From: AB-137-C09 sp964645625
Lineage (GTDB): Bacteria > Pseudomonadota > Zetaproteobacteria > Mariprofundales > Mariprofundaceae
Assembly: GCA_964645625.1 (NCBI GenBank)
Contig: CAZYAI010000016.1
Coordinates: 1-46,713, forward strand
Reading direction: 5' to 3'
DNA: 46,713 nucleotides
The stretch's first letter is position 1, and each line of letters starts with the position of its first letter. Below the pieces are notes generated by a model that saw only the letters and a program-made list of their open reading frames with translations, did not search any database and was not told where the DNA came from. Shown piece by piece: positions 24,648 to 32,545 of the stretch. Made by a program: the position numbers and the translations under genes.

Positions 24648-26381
24648 ATGACTTCTATACCTGATTCCACACCGGAAGCTTCTACCCCTACGTTTGCCAC
24701 TTTGGGGCTGGCTGATCCTGTGCAACAGGCACTTGTTAAACTCGGCTACGAAACACCCACCCCCATTCAGGCACAAATCATTCCCTTTGTACTTGCTGGT
24801 CGCGATGTTCTCGGTCAAGCCCAAACAGGAACTGGTAAAACTGCCGCTTTTGCCCTTCCACTGCTATCACGAATCGATGCCAACAGCAATAAAGTGCAAG
24901 CTCTGGTATTGGCACCAACCCGTGAATTGGCTATTCAGGTAGCTGAAGCGATTCATGCTTATGCGGCAAATATGCCTGGTCTCCACGTACTGCCTATTTA
25001 TGGCGGTCAGAATTACACCACACAATTACACCAGCTCAAACGCGGCGTACAGGTGGTTGTAGGCACACCTGGTCGCGTTATTGACCACATTAAGCGTGGC
25101 ACTTTGGTATTAGATCATCTCGAAACCTTGGTGCTCGACGAAGCTGACGAAATGTTACGCATGGGCTTTGTCGATGATGTTGAATGGGTATTGCAACAAA
25201 CGCCAGAAAACCGCCAAGTCGCGCTTTTTTCTGCGACCATGCCGAGGGATATTCGTCGCATTGCACAACGCCATCTAAAAGACCCTGCCGAAGTAAGCAT
25301 TAAATTACGTACTACTACTGCCGAAACCATCCGCCAGCGTTACTGGATGACTGGTGGCATGAATAAGCTGGACGCATTAACCCGCATTCTCGAAGCTGAT
25401 GAAACAGTGGATGGTACGATTATTTTTGTTCGTACGCGTAATGCCACCACCGAACTGGTGGAAAAACTGGATGCACGCGGCTATGCCTGTTCAGCTTTGA
25501 ACGGCGAAATGGCGCAAGGTCAGCGTGAGCAAGCTGTAGAGCAGCTAAAATCTGGTCGTTTAGATATTTTGATCGCGACGGATGTTGCAGCGCGTGGACT
25601 GGATGTGGAACGCATCAGCCATGTAATCAATTATGATATTCCTCATGACACCGAATCCTACGTGCACCGTATTGGTCGTACAGGTCGTGCTGGGCGTACA
25701 GGCGATGCTATCTTGTTTGTATCACCACGCGAACGTCGCATGTTGTCCAACATCGAACGAGCCACCAAGCAAAAGATTGAACCCTTAACCTTGCCCAGCA
25801 CCGATCAAATCAACGACAAGCGCGTCATGACGTTTAAGGAAAAGATCAGCAAAACGATTGCCAATGAAGACATCAGTTTTTACGCGCAGATGTTAGCAAA
25901 GCTACAAGAAGAGACCGATCTTTCGGCCTTGGACATTGCAGCAGCCTTGGCACATCAAGTACAAGGTAAAGAGCCATTCCTACTGCGCGAACCAGAACAA
26001 CGCCCGAATCGCCGCGAATACAATGACCGTGACCGCGAGCGTCAACCCGCAGGCCGTCGTAATGGTGGCCTAAGGCAAGAAGAAGGTCTGGAACGTTATC
26101 GGGTTGCCGTTGGGCGGAACCATGGCTTGCGCCCAGAACATTTGGTGGGTGCTATCGCCAGCAAAGCGAATTTAAACAGCCGCAATATTGGACGCATTGA
26201 TATTCGCGAAGATTACAGCACCATTGACCTACCTGAAGGTATGCCTACGCATATTATGCATGCCCTGAAGAACTTACGCGTTGTCGGTCACCCCTTGCTA
26301 ATCAGCAAAAACCAAGGCGGTCGCTTCCCTGCTAAAAATCATCGTCGCTCTGGCGGTGGTGGCTCTCGCCGTAGATCATAA
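24648..26381 (+). CDS. deaD: DEAD-box RNA helicase, DeaD/CsdA type
   Basis: A 577-residue ATP-dependent RNA helicase acting in ribosome assembly and RNA decay, often at low temperature. It shows the Q motif region (PTPIQAQIIP), AQTGTGKT (58-65), PTRELA, GTPGR, DEAD (164-167), SAT (195-197), RGLDVERISHVINYD and HRIGRTGRAGR. After a linker comes a DbpA-like RNA-binding domain (about residues 480-560: RYRVAVGRNHGLRPEHLVGAIA, GRIDIREDYSTIDLP) and an Arg/Gly-rich tail. The 184-bp leader upstream has no gene and may act in cold regulation, as known for deaD. A strong terminator follows. Confidence 0.93.
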   Translation: MTSIPDSTPEASTPTFATLGLADPVQQALVKLGYETPTPIQAQIIPFVLAGRDVLGQAQTGTGKTAAFALPLLSRIDANSNKVQALVLAPTRELAIQVAEAIHAYAANMPGLHVLPIYGGQNYTTQLHQLKRGVQVVVGTPGRVIDHIKRGTLVLDHLETLVLDEADEMLRMGFVDDVEWVLQQTPENRQVALFSATMPRDIRRIAQRHLKDPAEVSIKLRTTTAETIRQRYWMTGGMNKLDALTRILEADETVDGTIIFVRTRNATTELVEKLDARGYACSALNGEMAQGQREQAVEQLKSGRLDILIATDVAARGLDVERISHVINYDIPHDTESYVHRIGRTGRAGRTGDAILFVSPRERRMLSNIERATKQKIEPLTLPSTDQINDKRVMTFKEKISKTIANEDISFYAQMLAKLQEETDLSALDIAAALAHQVQGKEPFLLREPEQRPNRREYNDRDRERQPAGRRNGGLRQEEGLERYRVAVGRNHGLRPEHLVGAIASKANLNSRNIGRIDIREDYSTIDLPEGMPTHIMHALKNLRVVGHPLLISKNQGGRFPAKNHRRSGGGGSRRRS

Positions 26382-26388
26382 CATGATT

Positions 26389-26415
26389 GGGCATCCTTTT
26401 TGGATGCCCTTTTTT
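26389..26415 (+). terminator. Rho-independent terminator of deaD
   Basis: Perfect 8-bp stem GGGCATCC (26389-26396) / GGATGCCC (26402-26409), loop TTTTT, then six T. It begins 8 bp after the deaD stop. Confidence 0.95.
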
Positions 26416-26504
26416 GTGCCATAAGTTGAAATTCAACATCGCTTATTTAGCGTGTGAACATCCGATCATACCGTTTTATTTTTCGACACAAGGGAGAACG
26501 TTTT

Positions 26505-27476
26505 ATGTCAACATCATTGCGCGAAATTTTCCAGCAACTGGAAATGCAGGTAGCAGAACGCATTGTTGGTCAAAAACTACTCATCAACCGCCTAATGATC
26601 GCACTCTTAGCCGATGGTCACTTGCTGGTCGAAGGTGCGCCAGGACTCGCCAAAACCCGCGCTATTCAAACCCTTAGCGAAGGCATAGCAGGTGACTTCC
26701 AACGCATTCAGTTCACCCCCGACTTATTACCCAGTGACGTGACAGGTACCGATGTTTACAACCAGCACGATGGCAGCTTTCGCTTTCAGCGTGGACCGTT
26801 GTTTCATCACATGGTATTAGCCGATGAAGTGAATCGTGCCCCGGCAAAAGTACAATCTGCCTTGCTTGAGGCGATGGCTGAGCGACAAATTACCGTAGGG
26901 GGACATACGTACCCGCTGGAACGTTTGTTTTTGGTGATGGCAACGCAAAACCCGATTGAACAGGAAGGAACTTACCCCTTACCCGAAGCACAATTGGATC
27001 GTTTTTTACTGCACGTCAACGTCGAGTACCCGACCGCAGAAGAAGAACTCCAGATTTTACGCCTCACACGCAAGGAATCAGCACAGCAAAACAGCGGTTC
27101 AACGCAACAGCAAACAGCTGTATTGTCTTTGGATGACTTAATGGCTGCGCGAGCAGCGGTGTTGGCTCTACCGATGGTTGCCAGCTTAGAAGATTACATT
27201 GTTCGCTTGGTGCTAGCGACACGGCAACATAACGCCAACGATGCTGCTTGCCACCTACAATACGGAGCCAGCCCACGCGCCACCATTGCGTTGGATCGTT
27301 GTGCCAGAGCGCATGCTTGGTTGGCTGGTCGTGATTATGTATCACCAGAAGATATTCACGCCGTAGCCTTTGATGTTTTACGTCATCGCTTAATCCTCAA
27401 TTACGAAGCCGAAGCAGAAGGTTTGAGCGTCAACAGCGTGATTCAAGGCATCATCAATCACGTCCCATTGCCATAA
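26505..27476 (+). CDS. MoxR-family AAA+ ATPase
   Basis: A 323-residue MoxR-type AAA+ chaperone-like ATPase. It has Walker A GAPGLAKT (44-51), Walker B HMVLADEVN (102-110), the sensor stretch MATQNPIEQEGTYPLPEAQLDRF (145-167) and the C-terminal lid with YGASPRATIAL. Such proteins usually help mature metal enzymes or surface complexes together with a DUF58 and von Willebrand A partner. None of those follow here. Instead a metallochaperone-like gene starts 11 bp downstream. Start 26505 follows GGGAG at 8 nt; an earlier in-frame ATG at 26454 has no ribosome site and lies in a region without family resemblance. Confidence 0.9.
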   Translation: MSTSLREIFQQLEMQVAERIVGQKLLINRLMIALLADGHLLVEGAPGLAKTRAIQTLSEGIAGDFQRIQFTPDLLPSDVTGTDVYNQHDGSFRFQRGPLFHHMVLADEVNRAPAKVQSALLEAMAERQITVGGHTYPLERLFLVMATQNPIEQEGTYPLPEAQLDRFLLHVNVEYPTAEEELQILRLTRKESAQQNSGSTQQQTAVLSLDDLMAARAAVLALPMVASLEDYIVRLVLATRQHNANDAACHLQYGASPRATIALDRCARAHAWLAGRDYVSPEDIHAVAFDVLRHRLILNYEAEAEGLSVNSVIQGIINHVPLP

Positions 27477-27486
27477 GGCATGGTGC

Positions 27487-27918
27487 ATGATGAGTTGTTG
27501 CGCACCAGTAGGAAGTAAACGGCAAACGTGCCCCTTGTGTGGCTCACACTGTATGCCTGTCAAACGACAAACCATGCTGCATCAGCTCGCCCTCCCCTAT
27601 TATCACACAGTATTGCATGATGAAAATTATGCGTATTGCGCCAACAGAGCATGCTCAGCGGTGTATATTTCTGTTAGCAGTGCCAGCAACGTATTCCACA
27701 TCAAAAGCCTTCGCCAACATGATGCCTTCCCGATGTTATGCTATTGTTTTGATGTTTCCGAGCTTACCTATCGTAGCGCACTAAAGGATGGAACAGCAGC
27801 AAGCATTAAGTCCTTCGTCATCGAACAAACGCAACAAGGCTTATGCGCGTGTACCGTAAGAAACCCCTCAGGTCGGTGTTGTTTAGCAGACTTCAAAAAG
27901 CTAGAAAACGAAGGGTGA
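27487..27918 (+). CDS. CopZ-N-terminal-like Fe-S/zinc metallochaperone
   Basis: A 143-residue Cys-rich protein resembling the N-terminal [2Fe-2S]/zinc domain of Archaeoglobus CopZ, annotated elsewhere as putative iron-sulfur cluster-binding metallochaperone. Cysteines fall in three sets: Cys15-x2-Cys18-x3-Cys22 with Cys51 and Cys56 (zinc-ribbon-like), and CYCF (Cys85, Cys87) with LCACTVRNPSGRCC (Cys120, 122, 131, 132), the cluster-type motif also seen in Bfd-like domains. The fusion partner, the HMA copper domain of CopZ, is absent. The RNPSGRCCL motif is the strongest family mark. It follows moxR by 11 bp and precedes the czc efflux region, which runs the other way. Confidence 0.8.
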   Translation: MMSCCAPVGSKRQTCPLCGSHCMPVKRQTMLHQLALPYYHTVLHDENYAYCANRACSAVYISVSSASNVFHIKSLRQHDAFPMLCYCFDVSELTYRSALKDGTAASIKSFVIEQTQQGLCACTVRNPSGRCCLADFKKLENEG

Positions 27919-28012
27919 CCTTGATTCAAGGGAACGATGCTATCTTTCGCCATCCTTGATATTGTGGTTTACACTTTCATTATTTTCATGGTTGGTTAGG
28001 GATGCTTTATTT

Positions 28013-28065
28013 ACCACGAAAGGCAATGCTTCTTATTGTTCGTGTGTTTTTGTGCCTTTCGTGGT
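28013..28065. repeat. Inverted repeat ACCACGAAAGGCA...TGCCTTTCGTGGT
   Basis: A perfect 13-bp stem (28013-28025 with 28053-28065) around a 27-nt spacer. The following TTATGTTGTTTTTTGG makes it a plausible terminator for the moxR-metallochaperone operon. The arm sequence resembles a widely dispersed bacterial intergenic repeat (recalled, not searched). Confidence 0.65.
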
Positions 28066-28083
28066 TTATGTTGTTTTTTGGCT

Positions 28084-28101
28084 TCTCGTTTAAGGCGGGA
28101 C
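28084..28101 (-). repeat. Isolated arm of the 6193-6336 repeat family
   Basis: Read on the minus strand, GTCCCGCCTTAAACGAGA differs by one base from the right arm of the element ending at 6336. Confidence 0.55.
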
Positions 28102-28124
28102 AAAAAAGCGCGATAACGATGAAA

Positions 28125-28239
28125 GGTAGGATGCGCTTGCGCACAAAAACACCGCTTGCATCACCTGCACCGTTTAGCATTACACAATCAAAGCACCATA
28201 AAACCCGAAGTCCCAAACGGTGCGCTTGCGCACCCTACC
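28125..28239. repeat. 115-bp MITE-like element with 19-bp inverted ends
   Basis: Left end GGTAGGATGCGCTTGCGCA (28125-28143) and right end TGCGCTTGCGCACCCTACC (28221-28239) are inverted repeats matching at 16 of 19 positions. Each end also holds its own small palindrome TGCGC-TT-GCGCA. No coding capacity and no evident target duplication. Confidence 0.6.
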
Positions 28240-28295
28240 CTTGAGTTCAAACCCCCGCCCCTTTATTCAGCTCAATACATTGATATTAAAGTATA

Positions 28296-28313
28296 TTCCG
28301 TCTTAAAAGGAAG
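28296..28313 (+). repeat. Isolated arm of the 6193-6336 repeat family
   Basis: TTCCGTCTTAAAAGGAAG matches the reverse complement of the left arms at 3924-3942 and 6193-6210. Confidence 0.5.
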
Positions 28314-28346
28314 CCGTATTTATGAACACCTCAGGTTAGTGCGATC

Positions 28347-28541
28347 CTATTCCTTAGAACGGTTACGCTCTGAGCGATGGTGAACATGCCTACCATGTCT
28401 ATAGAGGTGTCCTGAGGTTTGCTCGTTAGGCTCATAAAATTTCTTTTTACTTGTCTCGCTATATACTGGTGCGCAGGCAGTCAACATCCCCAGTACGATA
28501 ATTGTCGAAAAAATTAGACCCATAGGTTGCTTAAAATTCAT
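28347..28541 (-). CDS. Small His/Arg-rich lipoprotein
   Basis: A 64-residue lipoprotein. A hydrophobic signal (GLIFSTIIVLGMLTAC) ends in a lipobox with Cys23. The short mature part is polar, ending HLYRHGRHVHHRSERNR, with five histidines that could bind metal. The start at 28541 follows AAGGAG by 6 nt, an ideal ribosome site, and lies one base after the czcD-like stop. It is therefore the last gene of the efflux operon. I do not recognise a family; a periplasmic metal-buffering or sensing role is inference from composition and position. Confidence 0.75.
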   Translation of the reverse strand: MNFKQPMGLIFSTIIVLGMLTACAPVYSETSKKKFYEPNEQTSGHLYRHGRHVHHRSERNRSKE

Positions 28542-28542
28542 A

Positions 28543-29403
28543 TTATTCTCCTTCTTTTTGTTCCGATGTATCAAAGTCGGGTTGTAATGTTGCATGTTCA
28601 ATACCTTGCCGTTGTAAGGTCTGTAACAAAACAGGTAATATGCTTACCCACGCTTCACGATGTGCTATAACGATATGCGCAGACAGTGCAAGTTGCTGAT
28701 TAGGAAGTCGCCAGATATGTATGTGATAGACGCGTTTAACATATTCAATACGAAGTAAGGCTTGCTGAATCGCTTCGATGTTCACCTCTTGCGGCACGGC
28801 TTCCATCAGTTCAAGCGTCGTTTCATACACCAATCGCCAGCCACCCCAGATAAGAATCACTGCCACCAGAAATGACAACAGCGGGTCAATCAACATCCAG
28901 CCTGTTAGCATAATCACACAGCCTGCAACAATGGCAGCTATAGAACCCAACGCATCACCCCATACATGCCAATAAGCAGCGCGAGTATTAAGGTCATGTC
29001 CACCCTGTAAAACATAGATAGCTATAAGGTTAATGAGCAAACCCACGGCAGCAATCCATAACACGATTTGCCCCTCCACGAGGGGTGGATGGTTAAAGCG
29101 CGCTACAGCTTCCCAAACAATCCACCCTGCGAGAAACCACAACATCAAACCATTCATCTGTGCCGCTAGCACCTTGGCGCGACCATAACCATAGCTCATT
29201 TGAGTATCGGCTGGTCGTTGGGCAATGCGTGCGGCAAACATGCTTAAACCCAAAGCGGCAACGTCAGAGCTCATATGCCCCGCATCAGCCAATAAGGCTA
29301 AAGAATTTGCCATCAAGCCACCAATCAGCTCAACCACAGCAAATACGGTGGTTAGCCAAAAAGCAGCGTTTAAGGCATGATGATGATGGTGATGAGGGGA
29401 CAT
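28543..29403 (-). CDS. czcD: Cation diffusion facilitator (CzcD-like zinc exporter)
   Basis: A 286-residue inner-membrane CDF exporter with six membrane segments, moving Zn2+ or similar ions out of the cytoplasm in exchange for protons. The transport-site pairs are His43-x3-Asp47 in LLADAGHMSSD and His140-x3-Asp144 in AAYWHVWGD. The C-terminal cytoplasmic domain (about 200-286) has HIHIWRLPNQQLALSAHI. The N-terminus begins with six histidines after MSP; in this context it is a natural metal-binding start. It begins 3 bp after the CzcA stop and is followed without a gap by the lipoprotein gene. Confidence 0.92.
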   Translation of the reverse strand: MSPHHHHHHALNAAFWLTTVFAVVELIGGLMANSLALLADAGHMSSDVAALGLSMFAARIAQRPADTQMSYGYGRAKVLAAQMNGLMLWFLAGWIVWEAVARFNHPPLVEGQIVLWIAAVGLLINLIAIYVLQGGHDLNTRAAYWHVWGDALGSIAAIVAGCVIMLTGWMLIDPLLSFLVAVILIWGGWRLVYETTLELMEAVPQEVNIEAIQQALLRIEYVKRVYHIHIWRLPNQQLALSAHIVIAHREAWVSILPVLLQTLQRQGIEHATLQPDFDTSEQKEGE

Positions 29404-29406
29404 TGT

Positions 29407-32400
29407 TTATGTTGCTTCCTTGTTACGACTAAATAGCTCGTACAAACAGGGCAACACAAACAATGTCAACAGCGTGGATGACACAAGACCACCAACCACC
29501 ACTGTTGCCAAGGGTTTCTGAATCTCAGAACCAATACCTGTCGCTAGCAGTAGCGGAACCAAGCCCAGACCTGCAATCATGGCTGTCATCAGCACAGGGC
29601 GCAAACGGCTTTCTGCACCATGACGAATCGCTTCGTTGGTATTATTGCAATCATCACGATGACGGTTGATGGCATCGACCAGCACCACGCCATTGAGTAC
29701 AGCAACGCCAAACAGGGCAATAAAGCCAATACTGGATGGTACAGATAAATATTGCCCCGATCCCCACAACGCAAGGATTCCACCAATCAATGCCATGGGT
29801 ACATTGAGCATAATCAACGTAGCCTGCCCCATCGAATGAAACATAAAGTAGAGCAATATAAAAATCATCAGTAACGACAATGGCACAACAATCATCAACC
29901 TGGCTTGCGCCCGCTGCTGGTTTTCAAACTGACCACCAAAGACCACAGTATATCCTGGTGGCAAATCAATCTCTGCTTGAATACGTTGATCCAGCTCTGC
30001 CACCAGACTGCCCATATCGCGATCTTCCACATTACTTTGAATGACCACGCGGCGTTGCACATCATCGCGCTTAATCATCGGTGGTCCCTGCTCTACGGCG
30101 ATCATGGCAACATCCTTCAAGCGTACCCACGCACCATCGGGAGCTTGTATAATTAATGCGCCAATAACTTCAGTATTGTGACGAAAATCTTTGGCGAGGC
30201 GCACATAAATATCATAACGCTCATTGCCAGAGATAACCTGCCCTGCGCTAGCCCCTCCGATTGCATTGGCAACCAAACTCATCACATCATCGACAGCAAT
30301 ACCATAGCGATCCAGCTTATTACGATCGGGGCGAATCACCAGTTGTGCTTCGCCTTCGATCTGCTCCATTGCCACATCCCGTGTACCTTCGATGCTTTTG
30401 GTGAGTTTCTCTATCTCTTTGCCCTTTTCTGCCAGCACTTTGAGGTCAGGGCCAAAAAGTTTAATCGCCAAGGCGGCTTTCACGCCTGATAACAACTCAT
30501 CAACACGCATCGCAATAGGCTGAGTGAAGGCAATCAACACCCCTGGCACGACGTTCATTTTTTCACGCATGAGCTTTTGCAAGTCGGGGCGATTGCTGGC
30601 ACTCGTCCACTCCTCGACAGGTTTTAGACCAATAAACAGCTCTACATTGGAGGCGGGCTCAGGGTCGCCACCAATTTCTGCACGTCCTGTGCGCGCTGAT
30701 ACATAGGTAACTTCGGGGAAACCTTCAACCAATACCCGCTCCAGTTTTTCCCCCATATCCTTAGCATAGGACAGCGATGAGGAAGGAGCGAGCGTCACGC
30801 GAATTGCCAGTGTTCCCTCTTCTAATTCAGGTACAAACTCCGTACCTAACAAAGGAACGACTGCCAATGTGCCAAAAAACGCAAGTGCCGCAGTGATAAC
30901 AACAGTTTTCCGAAATCGCAGTGCTATATTTAATGTGCTATGGTAAACATAGGCAATAGGTGCTAACACAGGGCTGGGTTTATGTTTGATCCCCTTTGTA
31001 AAGACAAATGTTGCCAGCACAGGCATCACAAACAAGGCAACCAACAACGAAACAAACATGGCAAAACAGATGGATAGTGCCATTGGTGTAAACATTTTAC
31101 CCTCCACCCCTTCGAGTGAAAACAACGGCGTGAATACCAGTAAAATAATCAGCACAGCAAATAGCACAGGTCGCGCCACCTCTTTGGCAGCCTCGGTAAT
31201 ACGCAGCGCAATACCATGATCGCCTTCGGGTGTTTTTTCCAAATGCTTAAAAATATTTTCCACCATCACCACCGAACCATCGACCATCATACCAATGGCA
31301 ATAGCCAGTCCACCTAGGCTCATCAAGTTAGCAGAAATCTCATAATGCTGCATCACAGCCAACGCTGCCAATACCGAAATAGGAACGGATAGCAGCACCA
31401 AAGTTGCTGCTCGCACATTCATCAAAAATAGAAAAAGAATAATGACAATCAGCACAAAGGCTTCCAACAGGGCTTTTTCCACCGTCCATACTGCTTTGTT
31501 AATCAAATCGGACTGATCGTAAAAGGGCTGAATCGTTACCCCTTTGGGCATCGATTTTTGCACGATTTCTAGCCGCTCTTTCACATCATCAATGGTGTTT
31601 TTGGTATTTGAGCCAAAACGTTTTAGCACAATACCAACCACCACTTCACCCAATTGCTTCGCCTTACCATTTTCGTCGCGCTCCATCATAGTGACAGCAC
31701 CTTGACGAATCGCTCCGCCAAATTGTACCGCCGCCACATCACGCACCCGAATGGACGTACCATTCACCGTTTTTACGGGGATCGCAGCAATGGCATCAAG
31801 TCCTTTTTGTCCACTGGGAACCCAGCCTACGCCACGAATCACCAACTGCTCATCACCTTGCGGCAAATACCAACCACCAGCATTGCGGTTATTGCCTTGC
31901 ACGGCATTGACCACATCAGCAACGTGCAAATTGTAAGAAAGCAATCGTTCAGCATTCAGGTTTACTTGGTATTGACGAACTTCACCGCCATAAGAGAGAA
32001 TGTCAGTCACGCCGCCAACAGGCATAAGCATCAATTTAACGACCCAATCATTTAGCGCACGTAGCGTTAAGGCATCATAACCTGCCGTAGGATCGGCTTT
32101 GATAATATACTGAAACACTTGCCCCAGCCCCGAGGTATTCGGCCCTATTTTCGGCACACCTGCCCAAGCAGGTACGGTTTGCCTTGCATCTTGCAACTTT
32201 TGAAATACCAATTGTCGGGCGAAATAAATATCCGTTCCCTCTTTAAATACCACGGTAATAACTGAAAGCCCTGTTTTAGAGATGGAGCGCACCTCTTCCA
32301 CATCAGGCAAAGAGTACATGACCGCTTCGATAGGGTAGGTAATCAATTGCTCGACTTCTTCGGATGCCAAACCTTGCGCTTCTGTATTGATTTGAACCTG

Positions 32401-32535
32401 TACATTGGTAACATCAGGAAAGGCATCAAGGTTTAACTGTGGCACGACAAATAAGGCATAGCCCATTGAACCAAGCAATAACATTAAAATAAGCAGACGA
32501 TTGTTTACCGCTGCATCAATTATTTTACTAAACAT
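29407..32535 (-). CDS. czcA: Heavy-metal RND efflux pump, CzcA/CusA family
   Basis: A 1042-residue inner-membrane RND transporter that drives metal ions across the envelope with proton energy, as a complex with CzcB and CzcC. It has 12 membrane segments in two halves and two large periplasmic loops. The TM4 motif AIGMMVDGSVVMVEN (413-427) carries the proton-relay Asp and Glu. It begins AIG rather than the DFG of classical Zn/Co/Cd CzcA, so the substrate may differ. The start at 32535 (MFSKIIDAAVNNRLL) follows TGAGGT; the longer frame to 32565 runs into czcB. It sits third in the operon, 10 bp after czcB. Confidence 0.95.
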   Translation of the reverse strand: MFSKIIDAAVNNRLLILMLLLGSMGYALFVVPQLNLDAFPDVTNVQVQINTEAQGLASEEVEQLITYPIEAVMYSLPDVEEVRSISKTGLSVITVVFKEGTDIYFARQLVFQKLQDARQTVPAWAGVPKIGPNTSGLGQVFQYIIKADPTAGYDALTLRALNDWVVKLMLMPVGGVTDILSYGGEVRQYQVNLNAERLLSYNLHVADVVNAVQGNNRNAGGWYLPQGDEQLVIRGVGWVPSGQKGLDAIAAIPVKTVNGTSIRVRDVAAVQFGGAIRQGAVTMMERDENGKAKQLGEVVVGIVLKRFGSNTKNTIDDVKERLEIVQKSMPKGVTIQPFYDQSDLINKAVWTVEKALLEAFVLIVIILFLFLMNVRAATLVLLSVPISVLAALAVMQHYEISANLMSLGGLAIAIGMMVDGSVVMVENIFKHLEKTPEGDHGIALRITEAAKEVARPVLFAVLIILLVFTPLFSLEGVEGKMFTPMALSICFAMFVSLLVALFVMPVLATFVFTKGIKHKPSPVLAPIAYVYHSTLNIALRFRKTVVITAALAFFGTLAVVPLLGTEFVPELEEGTLAIRVTLAPSSSLSYAKDMGEKLERVLVEGFPEVTYVSARTGRAEIGGDPEPASNVELFIGLKPVEEWTSASNRPDLQKLMREKMNVVPGVLIAFTQPIAMRVDELLSGVKAALAIKLFGPDLKVLAEKGKEIEKLTKSIEGTRDVAMEQIEGEAQLVIRPDRNKLDRYGIAVDDVMSLVANAIGGASAGQVISGNERYDIYVRLAKDFRHNTEVIGALIIQAPDGAWVRLKDVAMIAVEQGPPMIKRDDVQRRVVIQSNVEDRDMGSLVAELDQRIQAEIDLPPGYTVVFGGQFENQQRAQARLMIVVPLSLLMIFILLYFMFHSMGQATLIMLNVPMALIGGILALWGSGQYLSVPSSIGFIALFGVAVLNGVVLVDAINRHRDDCNNTNEAIRHGAESRLRPVLMTAMIAGLGLVPLLLATGIGSEIQKPLATVVVGGLVSSTLLTLFVLPCLYELFSRNKEAT

Positions 32536-32545
32536 AGGTGCTACC

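Larger units (their letters stand above)
27919..28346. other. Repeat-rich intergenic region between convergent operons
   Basis: About 430 bp without a gene. It separates the moxR-metallochaperone unit from the end of the czc operon. It contains a long inverted repeat (28013-28065), a MITE-like element (28125-28239) and two isolated arms of the 6193-6336 repeat family (28084-28101, 28296-28313). Confidence 0.75.

Noticed and set aside
29377..29394. Hexahistidine at the start of the CDF protein as a possible vector tag
   Set aside because: It is in a natural operon with flanking native sequence, and His-rich termini are normal in CDF exporters.
31654..32055. 133-codon plus-strand frame inside czcA
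   Set aside because: It is antisense to a well-conserved pump gene and has no domain or start signal.
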